Both the position numbers and the translations under genes were made by a program. A DNA stretch of 64,000 nucleotides from CBDCWT01 sp965223305. GTDB taxonomy: Bacteria > Planctomycetota > Planctomycetia > Pirellulales > Pirellulaceae. Below the pieces are notes generated by a model, which was given only the letters and a program-made list of their open reading frames with translations, made no database searches and was not told the DNA's origin. Location: contig CBDCWT010000036.1 in assembly GCA_965223305.1 (NCBI GenBank), positions 1-64,000 on the forward strand. The letters run 5' to 3'. This document shows, piece by piece, positions 1-9,447 of this stretch. The stretch's first letter is position 1. Each line of letters begins with the position of its first letter.

Positions 1-259
1 TCGTGTCCCCCTCTCAAAGACCAAGTCTTCCTGAAGAGTGTGCGCCCCGACGGGTGGCACACCAAGCATCATCGTTGCAGTCGCAACTTTCGATTGCAAC
101 TCTGCATGGCGACCTCGCGGTGCTGGCCGGTGAGACAGGTCGGTGCCGCGTCCCGGCAAATCGGGACCACGTTGCTCGCTCTTCCAGATGGCTTGTATAC
201 TTATCGACATGAGTCACGAGCGGTCGATGACCGGCTATCTTATCCCTAGGCCAACTTGA

Positions 260-1207
260 GTGTGTTTCGGGATTCCCTACATCCGCCTATCTCGTTTCGC
301 CGGCAACCTGGCAACATGTCAGGAAGCTGGAGTCGGTGTTGCAGACAGCCTGAAGGCGACTCGGCGCGCTCTCCAAGGTAGGCGTTGGGGTGATGCCTTG
401 GATGTCGTGCAGGCCCACGTCGATGATGGCAAGCCGCTCTCCGATGCTCTGGGTGCAGTCGAGCGCCGTTTCCCGGCGTTTTTTGTGCCCATGATTCGCG
501 CCGGAGAGCAGACGGGGCGTCTCGATGAGTCGCTGCGATATCTCGAGCACCACTGCAAGATGCTGGCGGGGCCGGCGCGCGCGCTGCGGAACTTGTGGCT
601 GATACCGCTGGCAGTGGCCTTGTTCGGGACGGTCGTTCGGCTGGGGATATACCTCTACTGGGCTCCCTGGCGGGCCGTCGCGAGTTTTCTTTGGGGCAGC
701 ATTACCTCGTACGCCGCGCTGGCGACTGTCGTATTGGTCGCCAGCAGCCCACCGTTTAAGCCAGCGATCGACCAACTGAAGCTTTCACTCCCCTTTGCGG
801 GGGCGATTGAGCGGCAGATGTCGGTAAACCGGTTTTTCCATGCCCTGGCGATGCTCTACGCTTCTGCAGGCACTCGGGTGGAGAACATGGTCCGGGTTGC
901 AGCCAAGACGGTCTCCAACCGCGCCGTTTCCGCCGACTTGCTACGAGTCTCGGACCAGATCGCAGACGGGGCCTCGATTCCCGAGGCTTTTGACCGTGCG
1001 AACTACGTAACGAGTGAAGAAAAAGGCTTGGTTTCCTCGGGTGATCTGAGCGGCACGTTGGAACGCTCGTTCGAACGCATCGCCAACGACGCAGCCGAGC
1101 GGGCAGGAGTGCAGCTAGAGATTCTACGACAATTTGCCGTGCGCATTATGCTGTTGTTGGTCACAGCCACGATTATCTCGACGTTGATGTCGGTACCTCG
1201 ATTCTAG
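260..1207 (+). CDS. Type II secretion system F domain protein (GspF/PilC-like)
   Basis: Inner-membrane platform protein of a type II secretion or type IV pilus-like machine. Two T2SSF repeats are visible, at about residues 10-110 (with IRAGEQTGRLDESL) and 185-300 (with SGDLSGTLERSFERI). Hydrophobic segments follow each repeat, at about 110-165 and near the C-terminus. At 315 aa it is shorter than classical GspF (about 400 aa), but it has both repeats. The GTG start directly follows an in-frame TGA, so no longer start is possible. No other secretion gene lies in the window, so its partners must be elsewhere or to the left of position 1. Confidence 0.85.
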   Translation: MCFGIPYIRLSRFAGNLATCQEAGVGVADSLKATRRALQGRRWGDALDVVQAHVDDGKPLSDALGAVERRFPAFFVPMIRAGEQTGRLDESLRYLEHHCKMLAGPARALRNLWLIPLAVALFGTVVRLGIYLYWAPWRAVASFLWGSITSYAALATVVLVASSPPFKPAIDQLKLSLPFAGAIERQMSVNRFFHALAMLYASAGTRVENMVRVAAKTVSNRAVSADLLRVSDQIADGASIPEAFDRANYVTSEEKGLVSSGDLSGTLERSFERIANDAAERAGVQLEILRQFAVRIMLLLVTATIISTLMSVPRF

Positions 1208-1213
1208 CGGGAT

Positions 1214-2290
1214 TCACGAATCGCCGAGTTCATTTACCGCGGATTGACGCTCGTGTTGTAACAACCACTCCTTGCGGCGAACTCCACCGGCATAACCGCT
1301 GAGGCGACCGTCGCTGCGTAGCACGCGATGGCAGGGGACGAGGATAGCCAGGCGATTGTCACCGTTCGCTCGACCGACGGCTCGTTGTGCAAGCGGTTTT
1401 TCGGCGGCAACTGCCAGCTGCTCGTAGCTACGGGTTTCGCCGTACGGAATTTCTAGCAGCAGTTTCCAGACGCGCCGCTGAAAGTCGGTTCCTGGCATTT
1501 GGAAGCGAATGGTGAATCGCTGCCTCTCGCCGGCGAAGTACTCCGTCAACTCACGATGAGTTTGGTCGATGATCGGGTGGTTCCCCGGTGAGAACTGGCA
1601 TCCCAGCCGCCTGGCCAAGCGACCGACTTGTGCTTCCAGCAGGGAGCGGTCGGCGAACTCGAGGAGCCAGAGCGAGTCCTCGTCTGCGGCGGCGAGCATA
1701 GGCCCCAGCGGCGTGGGAATCCGGTTGATCGTCAGCAACCTCTGCCCAGGTTCGATGCGTCCAGGAGTCGTCCCCAACCACTTTTGAAAAGCATCGCGAA
1801 AACCGCTCAGCGATTCGTAGCCCGCATCGAACGCGACCGCCGTGGGATCATCTCCGGCAGACAGTTGCGCCAGAGCACCGGCTAGCCGCTGACAGCGGGA
1901 GTAGTATTGAAATGTAACACCGTGGTTTTTCTTGAACCATCTGGCGAGTCGCACGGGGTCGAGCCCCTGATTCCGGATGTCGAGGTCGGTCCAGCGGCGG
2001 AGGGGTTCGGCTTCCAATCGACGCATGAAGCTCGCCAGCCAATCGGGTGTCGTCCCTGGGACCTCCAGCGGCTCACAGCGTTTGCAGGCTCGATAGCCGG
2101 CCGCGACTGCTTCCGCTGCGCTGGGAAAGAACAGCACATGCTTGCGGTGGGGCTTTCTGGCCGGACAGGTAGGCCTGCAGAAGATACCCGTTGTCTTGAC
2201 TGCGACGAAGAAGATGCCTTCGTACTGGGAGTCTCGTTGAGAGAACGCCCGGTACATTTCACTGGAGCTGGGTAGTGTGGTGGTGTTCAT
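1214..2290 (-). CDS. ada: Bifunctional Ada: methylphosphotriester sensor and O6-methylguanine-DNA methyltransferase
   Basis: DNA alkylation repair and adaptive-response regulator. Domain order: N-terminal zinc domain (FCRPTCPAR and CKRC), AraC-type helix-turn-helix (about 90-165), ribonuclease-like linker, and C-terminal methyltransferase with the suicide-cysteine motif PCHRV. With the ATG at 2290 the four zinc cysteines fall at residues 38, 42, 69 and 72, the same numbering as E. coli Ada. I therefore prefer it to the ATG 21 bases upstream (2311). Length is 358 aa against 354 in E. coli. It converges on the T2SSF gene with only 6 bases between stops and stands alone as a transcription unit. 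Confidence 0.96.
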   Translation of the reverse strand: MNTTTLPSSSEMYRAFSQRDSQYEGIFFVAVKTTGIFCRPTCPARKPHRKHVLFFPSAAEAVAAGYRACKRCEPLEVPGTTPDWLASFMRRLEAEPLRRWTDLDIRNQGLDPVRLARWFKKNHGVTFQYYSRCQRLAGALAQLSAGDDPTAVAFDAGYESLSGFRDAFQKWLGTTPGRIEPGQRLLTINRIPTPLGPMLAAADEDSLWLLEFADRSLLEAQVGRLARRLGCQFSPGNHPIIDQTHRELTEYFAGERQRFTIRFQMPGTDFQRRVWKLLLEIPYGETRSYEQLAVAAEKPLAQRAVGRANGDNRLAILVPCHRVLRSDGRLSGYAGGVRRKEWLLQHERQSAVNELGDS

Positions 2291-2422
2291 GTGCCCCAGC
2301 ATAGGACGCACGACTGGGAACTGCTACCGAAGAATCGACACCGAACTTTGCGCTCTATCGCCTTGCTTGCGGTGGTCCTGGTTGGATAATGGACTCTCCT
2401 GTCCGATCAAGGGAGTAAAACC

Positions 2423-3334
2423 ATGCGGTTAGTCGCTACTAGTTTTGCGATGTTCCTGTTTGCTTTCGGTTTCAGCTCTCTCTCTTTGGGGGAAGACCCA
2501 GATGCCATTTGGGAACGCGTAGACCATCACTCTGTGAGCAACGGCGACGTCCGCATCCACTACGTCACGTTAGGCGAAGGAAAACCGGTTCTTTTTGTTC
2601 ACGGCTTTCCCGATATTTGGTATTCGTTTCGCCACCAGATGCACGCGCTCGCTCCACGCTATCGGACTGCGGCTATGGATCTGCGCGGCTACAATCAGAG
2701 CGACCAGCCGGCGGGTGTCGAGCACTATGCCTTCCCGCTGCTCCTGAGAGATGTGGAGGCCGTGATCGATGATTTGGGCGGCGTCGTGACGCTCGTCGGG
2801 CACGACTGGGGAGGTGCACTGGCTTGGCGATTGGCGATGCAGCATCCAGAGAAGGTCGAGCGGCTGGTGATTCTCAATTTGACCCACCCCAAAGGATACG
2901 CAGCAGTTGTGTCTAACCCCACTGAATCACAGCGGGCCAACACGCAGTACGCGCGCGACTTTGCCAAGTCGAAACCCGAGGGCCATCCGGTACCCGAAGG
3001 CCTGCTCGGTATCGCGGATCGCATGGGACCTGTGGTCGGGAAATACTATCGCGAGGCGCTAGGCAAGTCCTCGTACGATGGGATGGTCAACTATTACCGT
3101 GCCAACTACGGCCAGTTTGGTGGCGGCGAGCTACCCAACCTCGCGATGCCCGTGCTACAGTTCCACGGACTTAAGGACACGGCAGTCGACAAGGACGGGC
3201 TTAAGGGCACCTGGGACTGGGTGGACCACGACTATACGCTGGTCACGATTCCCAGCGCCGGGCACTTTGTGCAGTGGGACGCCGCCGAGCTGGTGTCACA
3301 AACGATGAAGTCCTGGCTGGCCGCCCGAGACTGA
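2423..3334 (+). CDS. Secreted alpha/beta hydrolase, epoxide hydrolase / haloalkane dehalogenase type
   Basis: 303-aa alpha/beta hydrolase with a signal peptide (residues 1-24, ending near SLSLG). Visible motifs: oxyanion-hole HGFPDIW, nucleophile elbow GHDWGG with Asp as nucleophile, and C-terminal SAGHFVQWD supplying the catalytic His. An Asp nucleophile is typical of epoxide hydrolases and haloalkane dehalogenases rather than Ser esterases. The substrate cannot be told from sequence. A SD-like AGGGAG (2409-2414) precedes the ATG. The NHL-type secreted protein follows after 90 bases, with a palindromic repeat in the gap. Confidence 0.88.
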   Translation: MRLVATSFAMFLFAFGFSSLSLGEDPDAIWERVDHHSVSNGDVRIHYVTLGEGKPVLFVHGFPDIWYSFRHQMHALAPRYRTAAMDLRGYNQSDQPAGVEHYAFPLLLRDVEAVIDDLGGVVTLVGHDWGGALAWRLAMQHPEKVERLVILNLTHPKGYAAVVSNPTESQRANTQYARDFAKSKPEGHPVPEGLLGIADRMGPVVGKYYREALGKSSYDGMVNYYRANYGQFGGGELPNLAMPVLQFHGLKDTAVDKDGLKGTWDWVDHDYTLVTIPSAGHFVQWDAAELVSQTMKSWLAARD

Positions 3335-3342
3335 TCAACAAC

Positions 3343-3367
3343 GTAGTAGGCACACTCCGTGTGCCGT
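3343..3367. repeat. Short palindromic repeat, GGCACAC family (copy 1)
   Basis: A GTAG start is followed by the perfect hairpin GGCACAC-TCC-GTGTGCC. The same unit occurs at 35048-35073 and 35092-35117, and a related inverted one at about 35142-35168. It lies in the 90-base gap between two co-directional secreted-protein genes, so it could also attenuate transcription between them. Confidence 0.85.
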
Positions 3368-3424
3368 GAACCCTTCAGGAAAGCGTACGGCACGAACGTA
3401 CTTAACCGACCGGGAGTCCTGACA

Positions 3425-4429
3425 ATGAAAAGTGGTTCGCTTTGCGGCGCCGTCGCGATCCTGCTGGGCACAGCACTACCGGTCAGCGGAGTGGAGGAGA
3501 TCCGGCCAGTGCGGATGGGTTGCGGGCTGATGACATTTGACACCGTGCCGGGTTGGGGGCTGCGCCCCGACGGCAACTCTGCGTTGGGACCGACCCACGG
3601 CGCCGTCGTCATCGACGAAGCGGGCAACATCTATACCAGCGCCCGCAAGGGGGTCTTTGTTTTCTCGCCGGAAGGTCAGGTGATCCACTCGTTGCTGAGC
3701 GACCAGTTTTCCAATCTCCATGACATGGAGATTCGCCAGGAGGCCGGGGAAGAGTTCATCTACGGAGCTCGCAACAACGATGCTGAAGGAATCAAGTTCA
3801 ATGCCAAGACGGGGGAGATCGTGCTGAAGCTGAGGTTTCCTGAAGAATCCGAACTGAACCTAAAGAAATTCAATCCGACGGCGATCACGGTCGCGCCGAA
3901 CGGCGATATCTTCCTCTCGAACGGCTACGCGAGCAACCACATCTTCAAGTATGACAGAGCCGGGAAATACCTGCTTCACTTCGGTTCTAAGGGGAATGGG
4001 CTCAAGCAGTTCAATACCGCCCACGGAATGACTTTGGACACGCGTTACGATCCTCCGAGACTGTTGATTTGCGATCGCAACCACGAGCCCAAAGGCCGGC
4101 TGCTGCATTATGACCTCGATGGCGAGTTCATCGCCGAAGTCGTAACCGGTCTGGGGATGCCCACGTCGGTCGCCATCCAGGGAGACTACGTTTCTGTGCC
4201 GGATCTACATGGTCGGCTGGTGATTCTCGATCGGAGCAACACCATCATCGCAGTCCTCGGCCACAACCCAGATCCCGAAAAAAGAATGAACTTCAACGTA
4301 CCTCAAGAAGAGTGGATCGAGGGCATTTTCAGCGGCACGCATGGTTCTTACTGGGACCGGGACGGCAATCTCTATGTCCAGGACTGGAACGTCGCGGGAC
4401 GGATCATGAAGCTGGTGCGGGTCAAATAG
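3425..4429 (+). CDS. Secreted NHL-repeat / six-bladed beta-propeller protein
   Basis: 334-aa protein with a signal peptide (MKSGSLCGAVAILLGTALPV, cleavage near VSG) and repeating propeller blades such as VAPNGDIFLSNGYASN, HIFKYDRAGKYL and WDRDGNLYVQDWN. Such proteins are common in planctomycete secretomes and usually have no defined substrate. The ATG at 3425 was preferred over an upstream in-frame GTG at 3359, because it gives a clean signal peptide and the GTG overlaps the palindromic repeat. It may be co-transcribed with the hydrolase upstream. Confidence 0.85.
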   Translation: MKSGSLCGAVAILLGTALPVSGVEEIRPVRMGCGLMTFDTVPGWGLRPDGNSALGPTHGAVVIDEAGNIYTSARKGVFVFSPEGQVIHSLLSDQFSNLHDMEIRQEAGEEFIYGARNNDAEGIKFNAKTGEIVLKLRFPEESELNLKKFNPTAITVAPNGDIFLSNGYASNHIFKYDRAGKYLLHFGSKGNGLKQFNTAHGMTLDTRYDPPRLLICDRNHEPKGRLLHYDLDGEFIAEVVTGLGMPTSVAIQGDYVSVPDLHGRLVILDRSNTIIAVLGHNPDPEKRMNFNVPQEEWIEGIFSGTHGSYWDRDGNLYVQDWNVAGRIMKLVRVK

Positions 4430-4484
4430 ACGATCTCACAGCAGCTCGCGGGGCACGGTACCGCTGTCCGCAACCAAAGTCCCT

Positions 4485-5118
4485 TCTCCCCGGAGGTGGT
4501 CAGCTTTACGCTTCACGAACCTGCGGACATCCACCTCACCCTCCCGCTCGGAGGTCGTGCAGCTTTTGCGCTTCATGCAATCCACCAAACCCTGGCGAGT
4601 TCGGCTACGCCGCAAATCAGCCGCTGGGCGTTAGCCCACGGTTCCCAGCAAGACCGAGACGTAGCGTCCGGCGAGGGCTCCCCCTCTCCGGCCCTTCGGG
4701 CCGACTCTCCCCGAAGGGGAGAGTGACGAAACATAAATCACGCACTAACTTAAAAGCTGCACAGCCTCCGCGCGGGAGGGTCGGACGCGATAGCGTCCGG
4801 GGAGGGCGGCCCGCGAGTGATCGTCCCCGAGGCGTCCCCCCCCTCTCCGGCCCTTCGGGCCGACTCTCCCCAAGGGGCCCCAAGGGGAGAGTGAAGAAAC
4901 ACGAAATCGCGCACTAGGTTAGAAGCTTCACGACCTCCAAACCGACGTGGAAACAACGGCTCCGCAGGAGCGTCGCCCTCCCGTCAGAGAGGTCACACAG
5001 CTTTTGCGCTCCATGCAATCCGCCAAACTCTGGCGAGTTCGGCTACGGTGCAAATCAGCCGTTGGGCGTTAGCCCACGGTTCCCCAGCGTAGCGTGCCGC
5101 AGGGCGTTAGCTGGCGTC
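4485..5118. repeat. Cluster of composite palindromic intergenic repeats
   Basis: About 630 bases made of three consecutive, diverged copies of a composite repeat in one orientation. Recurrent modules are an AAGCTGCAC-type motif, a 'CCAAACTCTGGCGAGTTCGG' type half-hairpin, GGGCGTTAGCCCACGGTTCC, and a G+C-rich double palindrome (GGCCCTTCGGGCC next to CTCTCCCC-GGGGAGAG). The same modules recur at 8990, 15165, 39047, 46092, 47942 and 56083. Open frames across this stretch are artefacts of the repeats. It fills the gap between the convergent propeller and sensor-kinase genes. Confidence 0.9.
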
Positions 5119-5161
5119 AACCCCCGGTCCAAGGAAGCCGAGAACGAAGCAACCCTCCTAG

Positions 5162-6613
5162 TTATTGGGGACCACCGTCCGCCGGCAGAACTATCGCGAA
5201 GCTGCTTCCCTCTCCCGGCTGGCTCTGCACTTCGATTCGCCCGCCATGTTCTTCGAGGATACGGTAGGCGATCGAGAGTCCAAGGCCGGTGCCCTCACCG
5301 ACGTCTTTGGTCGTGAAGAACGGTTCGAATATCTGTTGCCGGTTTTCTGATGGGATTCCTTCGCCGCGGTCGCGCACGGTGACTCGGACCACCTCGTCTT
5401 GCGGCGACGACTTATCGGTCGCCGAAACGGCGACGTGCACGGCGCTTCCATCGGGACTGGCTTGAATTGCATTCACGAGGATATTCGTAAGCACCTGCTG
5501 GATCTGGGCGACGTCTACTTCAGCCAGCGCGGGTTCGGTGACCTGTTCGAGCTCGATTCTGATCTTCCTGTGAGCGGCCAGCGGCGCCAGTAGGTCGGTG
5601 GTCTGTTTGACGATTGAGCTCACGTCGGTGCGCGTCCGCTGCGGTTTTCCGCGGCGGGCAAAATCAAGCAGCTGGCGAATGATCTTGGTCATCCGAGCGG
5701 ACTCACGTTCGATCGCTGCGGCGCTCTCGATCACCTTGTCGGCAGGCAGCTGCTGTTCGGCAATCAACCGCGCACGACCAGAGATCACGTTCAGCGGTGT
5801 ACCCAACTCATGAGCGATGCCTGACGCCATGCGACCCACCGTTCGCAGGCGATCAGCATGTCGCAACTGCTCCAGCGCGGCAATCCGCGTGGTGGTTTCT
5901 TGCTGCACCTGTGCTTGCGACGCCGCCAGCCGATCACCCAGATGATTGAGGCTGTCCGCGAGTTCGCTGAGCTCATCGCCGGTGTCAAGTACGATCGGCT
6001 TCTGGAGCTCACCACTCGCCATCTGTCGTGTCTTTTCGATCAGGCGACGAAGCGGTTTTCCCACCATCGTCACTCCCGTTAGCACGACGGCCAAGCCTGT
6101 GACAGAAACAAAGGCCGCCAGCAGTGTCAGCGTCTCCAGTATTGCCTCACGCTTGGCCTGCTCAAGCGGCGCCAGCGGGTAGGCAAACTCGAGCCCCCCC
6201 TGTCGGACCGAATCGACATCCAGCGGCCAATAGGCATACAAGTTCCCGGCCTCTTGCATGGTCTGGGGCGAGTTGACAACCACACTCTGAACCGCCAACG
6301 ACTCCCATCGTTCGACGGTCGCTGCCGGGCCGAAAGGATCTGTTCGCGGAGCATCGAACCAAACCCAGCGAACGCTACGGCTGTACGTCGGTAGTTGCAT
6401 GTCTCCCAACATCTCGAAAGCTCGCTCGGCGCCCTGAGTCTGCCAGATGCCTCGCAGCGTCGGTTCCATGGCCGCTGCCAGCCGTTCGGCTTCGGCCCGC
6501 GCCCGCTCTTCGAAGATCTGCTCTTCTCGCTGCACCGCGAGATAACCATACACGCCTGTGACGAGCAAGATCGCGAACAGGAAAACAACCATCAACTTCA
6601 CAGCGAGTCTCAT
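5162..6613 (-). CDS. Membrane sensor histidine kinase
   Basis: 483-aa two-component kinase. Transmembrane helix 1 is at about 5-27, followed by a periplasmic sensor region of about 130 residues and helix 2 at about 160-184. HAMP is at about 185-235, HisKA has phospho-acceptor H268 in SGIAHELGTPLN, and HATPase has the N box NILVNAIQAS (387-396), G1 DRGEGI and G2 GTGLGLSI. It is complete by motif content. No response regulator is adjacent. The only regulator in the window is the NtrC-type protein at 19461, and pairing the two would be speculation. Confidence 0.94.
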   Translation of the reverse strand: MRLAVKLMVVFLFAILLVTGVYGYLAVQREEQIFEERARAEAERLAAAMEPTLRGIWQTQGAERAFEMLGDMQLPTYSRSVRWVWFDAPRTDPFGPAATVERWESLAVQSVVVNSPQTMQEAGNLYAYWPLDVDSVRQGGLEFAYPLAPLEQAKREAILETLTLLAAFVSVTGLAVVLTGVTMVGKPLRRLIEKTRQMASGELQKPIVLDTGDELSELADSLNHLGDRLAASQAQVQQETTTRIAALEQLRHADRLRTVGRMASGIAHELGTPLNVISGRARLIAEQQLPADKVIESAAAIERESARMTKIIRQLLDFARRGKPQRTRTDVSSIVKQTTDLLAPLAAHRKIRIELEQVTEPALAEVDVAQIQQVLTNILVNAIQASPDGSAVHVAVSATDKSSPQDEVVRVTVRDRGEGIPSENRQQIFEPFFTTKDVGEGTGLGLSIAYRILEEHGGRIEVQSQPGEGSSFAIVLPADGGPQ

Positions 6614-6802
6614 CGGCCCGGTTCCCCAATTAGATTGGTCCTCATCGTCTTCCAGCTTTCTACCGGCCGCCTCCTGCGCTGCGGTTCGCCCCGTTGGGGC
6701 ATTTTGCCCCGGAGCCCGTCGGGCCGCCCGGCCATCAAATTCTCCCAGAGACCGTGCGATGAACAGCCCACAGGCGGTTTTGAAAACGGCGCTCCTGGCT
6801 CA

Positions 6803-6974
6803 ATCGAAACCCGAAGCGTAAGCGAGGGAATGATTTGCGTTGGTACACAAACTCTCTCTCCCTGACAACTTTTTGAAGTTGCGCATTTAGCGTCTAGCGG
6901 GAACCGAAGCGTAAGCGAGGGAACAACTTGCGATGGTACATTTAATTCCCCTCGCTGACGCTTCGGGTTACGAA
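6803..6974. repeat. Hairpin repeats, 'GAAGCGTAAGCGAGGG' family
   Basis: Two copies lie in the 616-base spacer between the sensor kinase and htrA. The first (about 6803-6852) is a half-copy. The second (6901-6971) is a full hairpin whose arms are CCGAAGCGTAAGCGAGGGAA and its near reverse complement TTCCCCTCGCTGACGCTTCGG. A third full copy is at 42803-42878. The rest of 6614-7229 holds a small GGGGCATTTTGCCCC stem and nothing else I can support. Confidence 0.8.
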
Positions 6975-7229
6975 TATACCCGGGCAAGTTCGCCTACTTT
7001 TCGCCTGCGTGTTCGCTCACTTTATACGAGTACGCAACTCCTGCGCCGAGCGAAACGGCAAGTTTTGGCACGTGGACTGCAGTAAGTCACAGTGTTTGGG
7101 TAGCAGGCCCACCTTGTTGTGTCCTCCGCTACGGGAGGGGACAGCCCTGCGGCCACGGCACGGAGCGTGCTTGTTACCTGCAAGCGAATATCCAAGCCGC
7201 GATTTCGATACGAATCAGGAGGTTTTCCC

Positions 7230-8732
7230 ATGACCCATCGCACCGAATACCACGCAACCAGACACCTAGGACCCGGTTTGGCTGTCTTTGCAGTCCTGGC
7301 TGCAGCCGCCCTTCTCGCCTCAACACTTCTCAGCCCGGCGGTCGCCCACCGCCCGCAGCCGGCGGCCGTGCACGGGTATGCCAAATCGTTGTCCGAGGCC
7401 TTTCGCCATACCTCCCGTCAGCTGCAACCGTCGGTCGTCGCCATCTCGACACAGGCAGCGATGACCTTCCGGCAACCGGAGCAGCTCCGCCCGGGGGACC
7501 TCGAGTCGTTTCGGAGGTTCTTTGAAGGAACTCCTTTTGATGAGTTCTTCGATCGTCAGCAACGGCCCAATCTCTATCGGCCCTCCGCTGCCCGTGCGGG
7601 TATTGGGTCGGGGGTGATCATTGACGAAGCCGGACTGATTCTGACCAACAACCACGTCGTAGCTGCCAGCGACAACATCACCGTCAAACTCTCAGATGGC
7701 CGTGAGTTTAAGGTGGTGGAGGTTAAGACAGACCCTAAGACAGATCTCGCGATCCTGAAGATCGACGCCCGCGGGCTGGTCGCTGCGCGACTTGGCGACA
7801 GTGATCACGTCGAAGTCGGAGACTGGGTGCTGGCTTTGGGCCAGCCCTTTGGGTTGGAAGGAACGGTGACCGCGGGGATCATCAGTGCCAAGGGTAGAGG
7901 CATCGGCATTACCCAACGCGGCCATTTCCTGCAAACCGATGCGGCAATCAACCCTGGCAACAGCGGTGGTCCGTTGGTCAACCTCGAAGGCGAGGTCATC
8001 GGTATCAACACCGCGATCTCCTCGGCCAGTGGCGGGAACGACGGTGTCGGGTTTGCGATTCCGGTCAACGTCGCCAGCTGGGTTAGCAAGCAACTGGTTC
8101 AGGACGGGACTGTCCATCGTTCCTTCCTGGGTGTCGGCATTCAACGCATGACGCACGACTTGGCCCGCCAATTTGGTGGGGCTGCCAATGAGGGTGTGGT
8201 TGTTTCCCAGGTCGTACCGGGTTCACCCGCGCACGAAGCGGGCATTCAAGAAGGCGATGTGATCCTGAGATTCGCCGATCAGCCGATTCAGAGCCCTCGC
8301 CAGCTGCAGAACGTTGTCGAGCAATGTGAGCCCTCCAGTACTCAGCCCATCGAGCTGTTGCGCGGCGGCAAACTGTTAAAGATGACGGCGGTTTGCATGG
8401 AGCAACCGGCAACTGAGAGTGTTACGCGGACGGCAGCTCCACAGCAAGCGCCGGCGTTGGGACTCGAAGTCCGTACGTTGACCGCAGACGTGGCGCGACA
8501 GCTTGGCGTTAACGAGAGCGAGGGTGTCGTGGTCACGAACGTGGCGCGGGGCAGCCGCGGTGAGCGGGCTGGGCTAACCGCGGGTGCGGTGATCGTGGAG
8601 ATCAACCGTCGTCGCGTCGCGAACACGACCGAGTTCCACGAACTACTTAGCTCGGCGCCAGAGTCCGCCGACTTGTTGCTGCTGGTCCGTACGTCCGCCG
8701 GCTCGCGGTACCTGGTCGTGCCAGCTGAATAA
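7230..8732 (+). CDS. HtrA/DegP-family periplasmic serine protease with two PDZ domains
   Basis: 500-aa envelope protease and chaperone of the Do family. An N-terminal hydrophobic segment (residues 15-38) is a signal peptide or anchor. The trypsin-like triad is visible as H142 in TNNHVV, D172 in DPKTDLAIL and S245 in NPGNSGGPLV. PDZ1 is at about 300-380 and PDZ2 at about 410-495. The ATG at 7230 is chosen because AGGAGG ends 7 bases before it; longer in-frame starts lack a signal peptide. A rho-independent terminator follows at once. Confidence 0.96.
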   Translation: MTHRTEYHATRHLGPGLAVFAVLAAAALLASTLLSPAVAHRPQPAAVHGYAKSLSEAFRHTSRQLQPSVVAISTQAAMTFRQPEQLRPGDLESFRRFFEGTPFDEFFDRQQRPNLYRPSAARAGIGSGVIIDEAGLILTNNHVVAASDNITVKLSDGREFKVVEVKTDPKTDLAILKIDARGLVAARLGDSDHVEVGDWVLALGQPFGLEGTVTAGIISAKGRGIGITQRGHFLQTDAAINPGNSGGPLVNLEGEVIGINTAISSASGGNDGVGFAIPVNVASWVSKQLVQDGTVHRSFLGVGIQRMTHDLARQFGGAANEGVVVSQVVPGSPAHEAGIQEGDVILRFADQPIQSPRQLQNVVEQCEPSSTQPIELLRGGKLLKMTAVCMEQPATESVTRTAAPQQAPALGLEVRTLTADVARQLGVNESEGVVVTNVARGSRGERAGLTAGAVIVEINRRRVANTTEFHELLSSAPESADLLLLVRTSAGSRYLVVPAE

Positions 8733-8762
8733 CACAATCCCCCGTCGATGTCCCTCGCCGCA

Positions 8763-8798
8763 CCCCTCTCTCGCCCTCCAGGAGAGAGGGGTTTTTTT
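8763..8798 (+). terminator. Rho-independent terminator after htrA
   Basis: A perfect 10-bp stem, CCCCTCTCTC paired with GAGAGAGGGG, with a 9-base loop is followed by seven T. It lies 31 bases after the htrA stop codon. Confidence 0.93.
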
Positions 8799-8989
8799 GT
8801 GGCCTAGCAATCAAACATCAGCCGAGCCGCGTTAGCGGCCGGTTTTCTTTACCGCACGAGCCGCTCGTCACTCACGCCTCAGCAAGAACACTCCGACCTC
8901 TTTCTCCGTGCTACTAATAGTCAAAGTCTTCGCGCCTGCAAGATTTTTTCACTCTGACTTTCCCCTCATCTGGCCACCTTCTCCCCAGG

Positions 8990-9226
8990 AGGTTGCGCAG
9001 CTTCTAACTTAGTGTGTGACTTCGTCTTTCTTCACTCTCCCCCTCGGGGAGAGTCGGCCCAAAGGGCCGGAGAGGGGGGCCGTCCCCGGACGCTACGCAT
9101 CGGGTTCGCTGGGGAACCGTGGGCTAACGCCCAACGGCTGATTTACAGCGTAGCCGAACTCGCCAGAGTTTGGTGGACTGCATGAGGCGTAAAAGCTGCA
9201 CAGCCTCCAGCGGGGAGAACGGACTT
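8990..9226. repeat. Composite palindromic repeat
   Basis: One copy of the composite repeat, in the opposite orientation to 4485-5118. It has the CTCTCCCC/GGGGAGAG and GGCCC/GGGCC palindromes, then GAACCGTGGGCTAACGCC, then TAGCCGAACTCGCCAGAGTT and an AGCTGCAC module. The remainder of the 8799-9447 gap, including a purine-rich stretch near 9310, shows no gene. Confidence 0.88.
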
Positions 9227-9447
9227 GGGTTGCGGCCAAAGGCTGCGCCGTTTCCTCCTTTGTCTCTGTGTTTCAAGTCCTTGTTGGGGGGGTGGAGTTG
9301 GTTTGTTTTGAAGCACAGAGGCACAGAGAACACAGAGGGGAGCTTCACCACTGCCAATCGAGCACGTTCCAGCATCAAGCACAGGAATGTTGTATAGTAG
9401 ACCGCGCCAAATGACATCGTGACTAATCACAGAGATTTTCGACACTC

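Noticed and set aside
1..259. Possible 3' end of an upstream gene or a small protein at 3-212
   Set aside because: Open frames on both strands overlap each other, none has a recognisable motif, and there is too little sequence to decide.
4312..4917. Plus-strand open frame of 201 codons across the end of the propeller gene and the repeats
   Set aside because: It starts inside a real gene in another frame and continues through palindromic repeats; the translation has no protein character.
4485..5118. CRISPR-like array, because of repeated units
   Set aside because: Units are long, palindromic and diverged, with no uniform spacers and no cas gene in the window.
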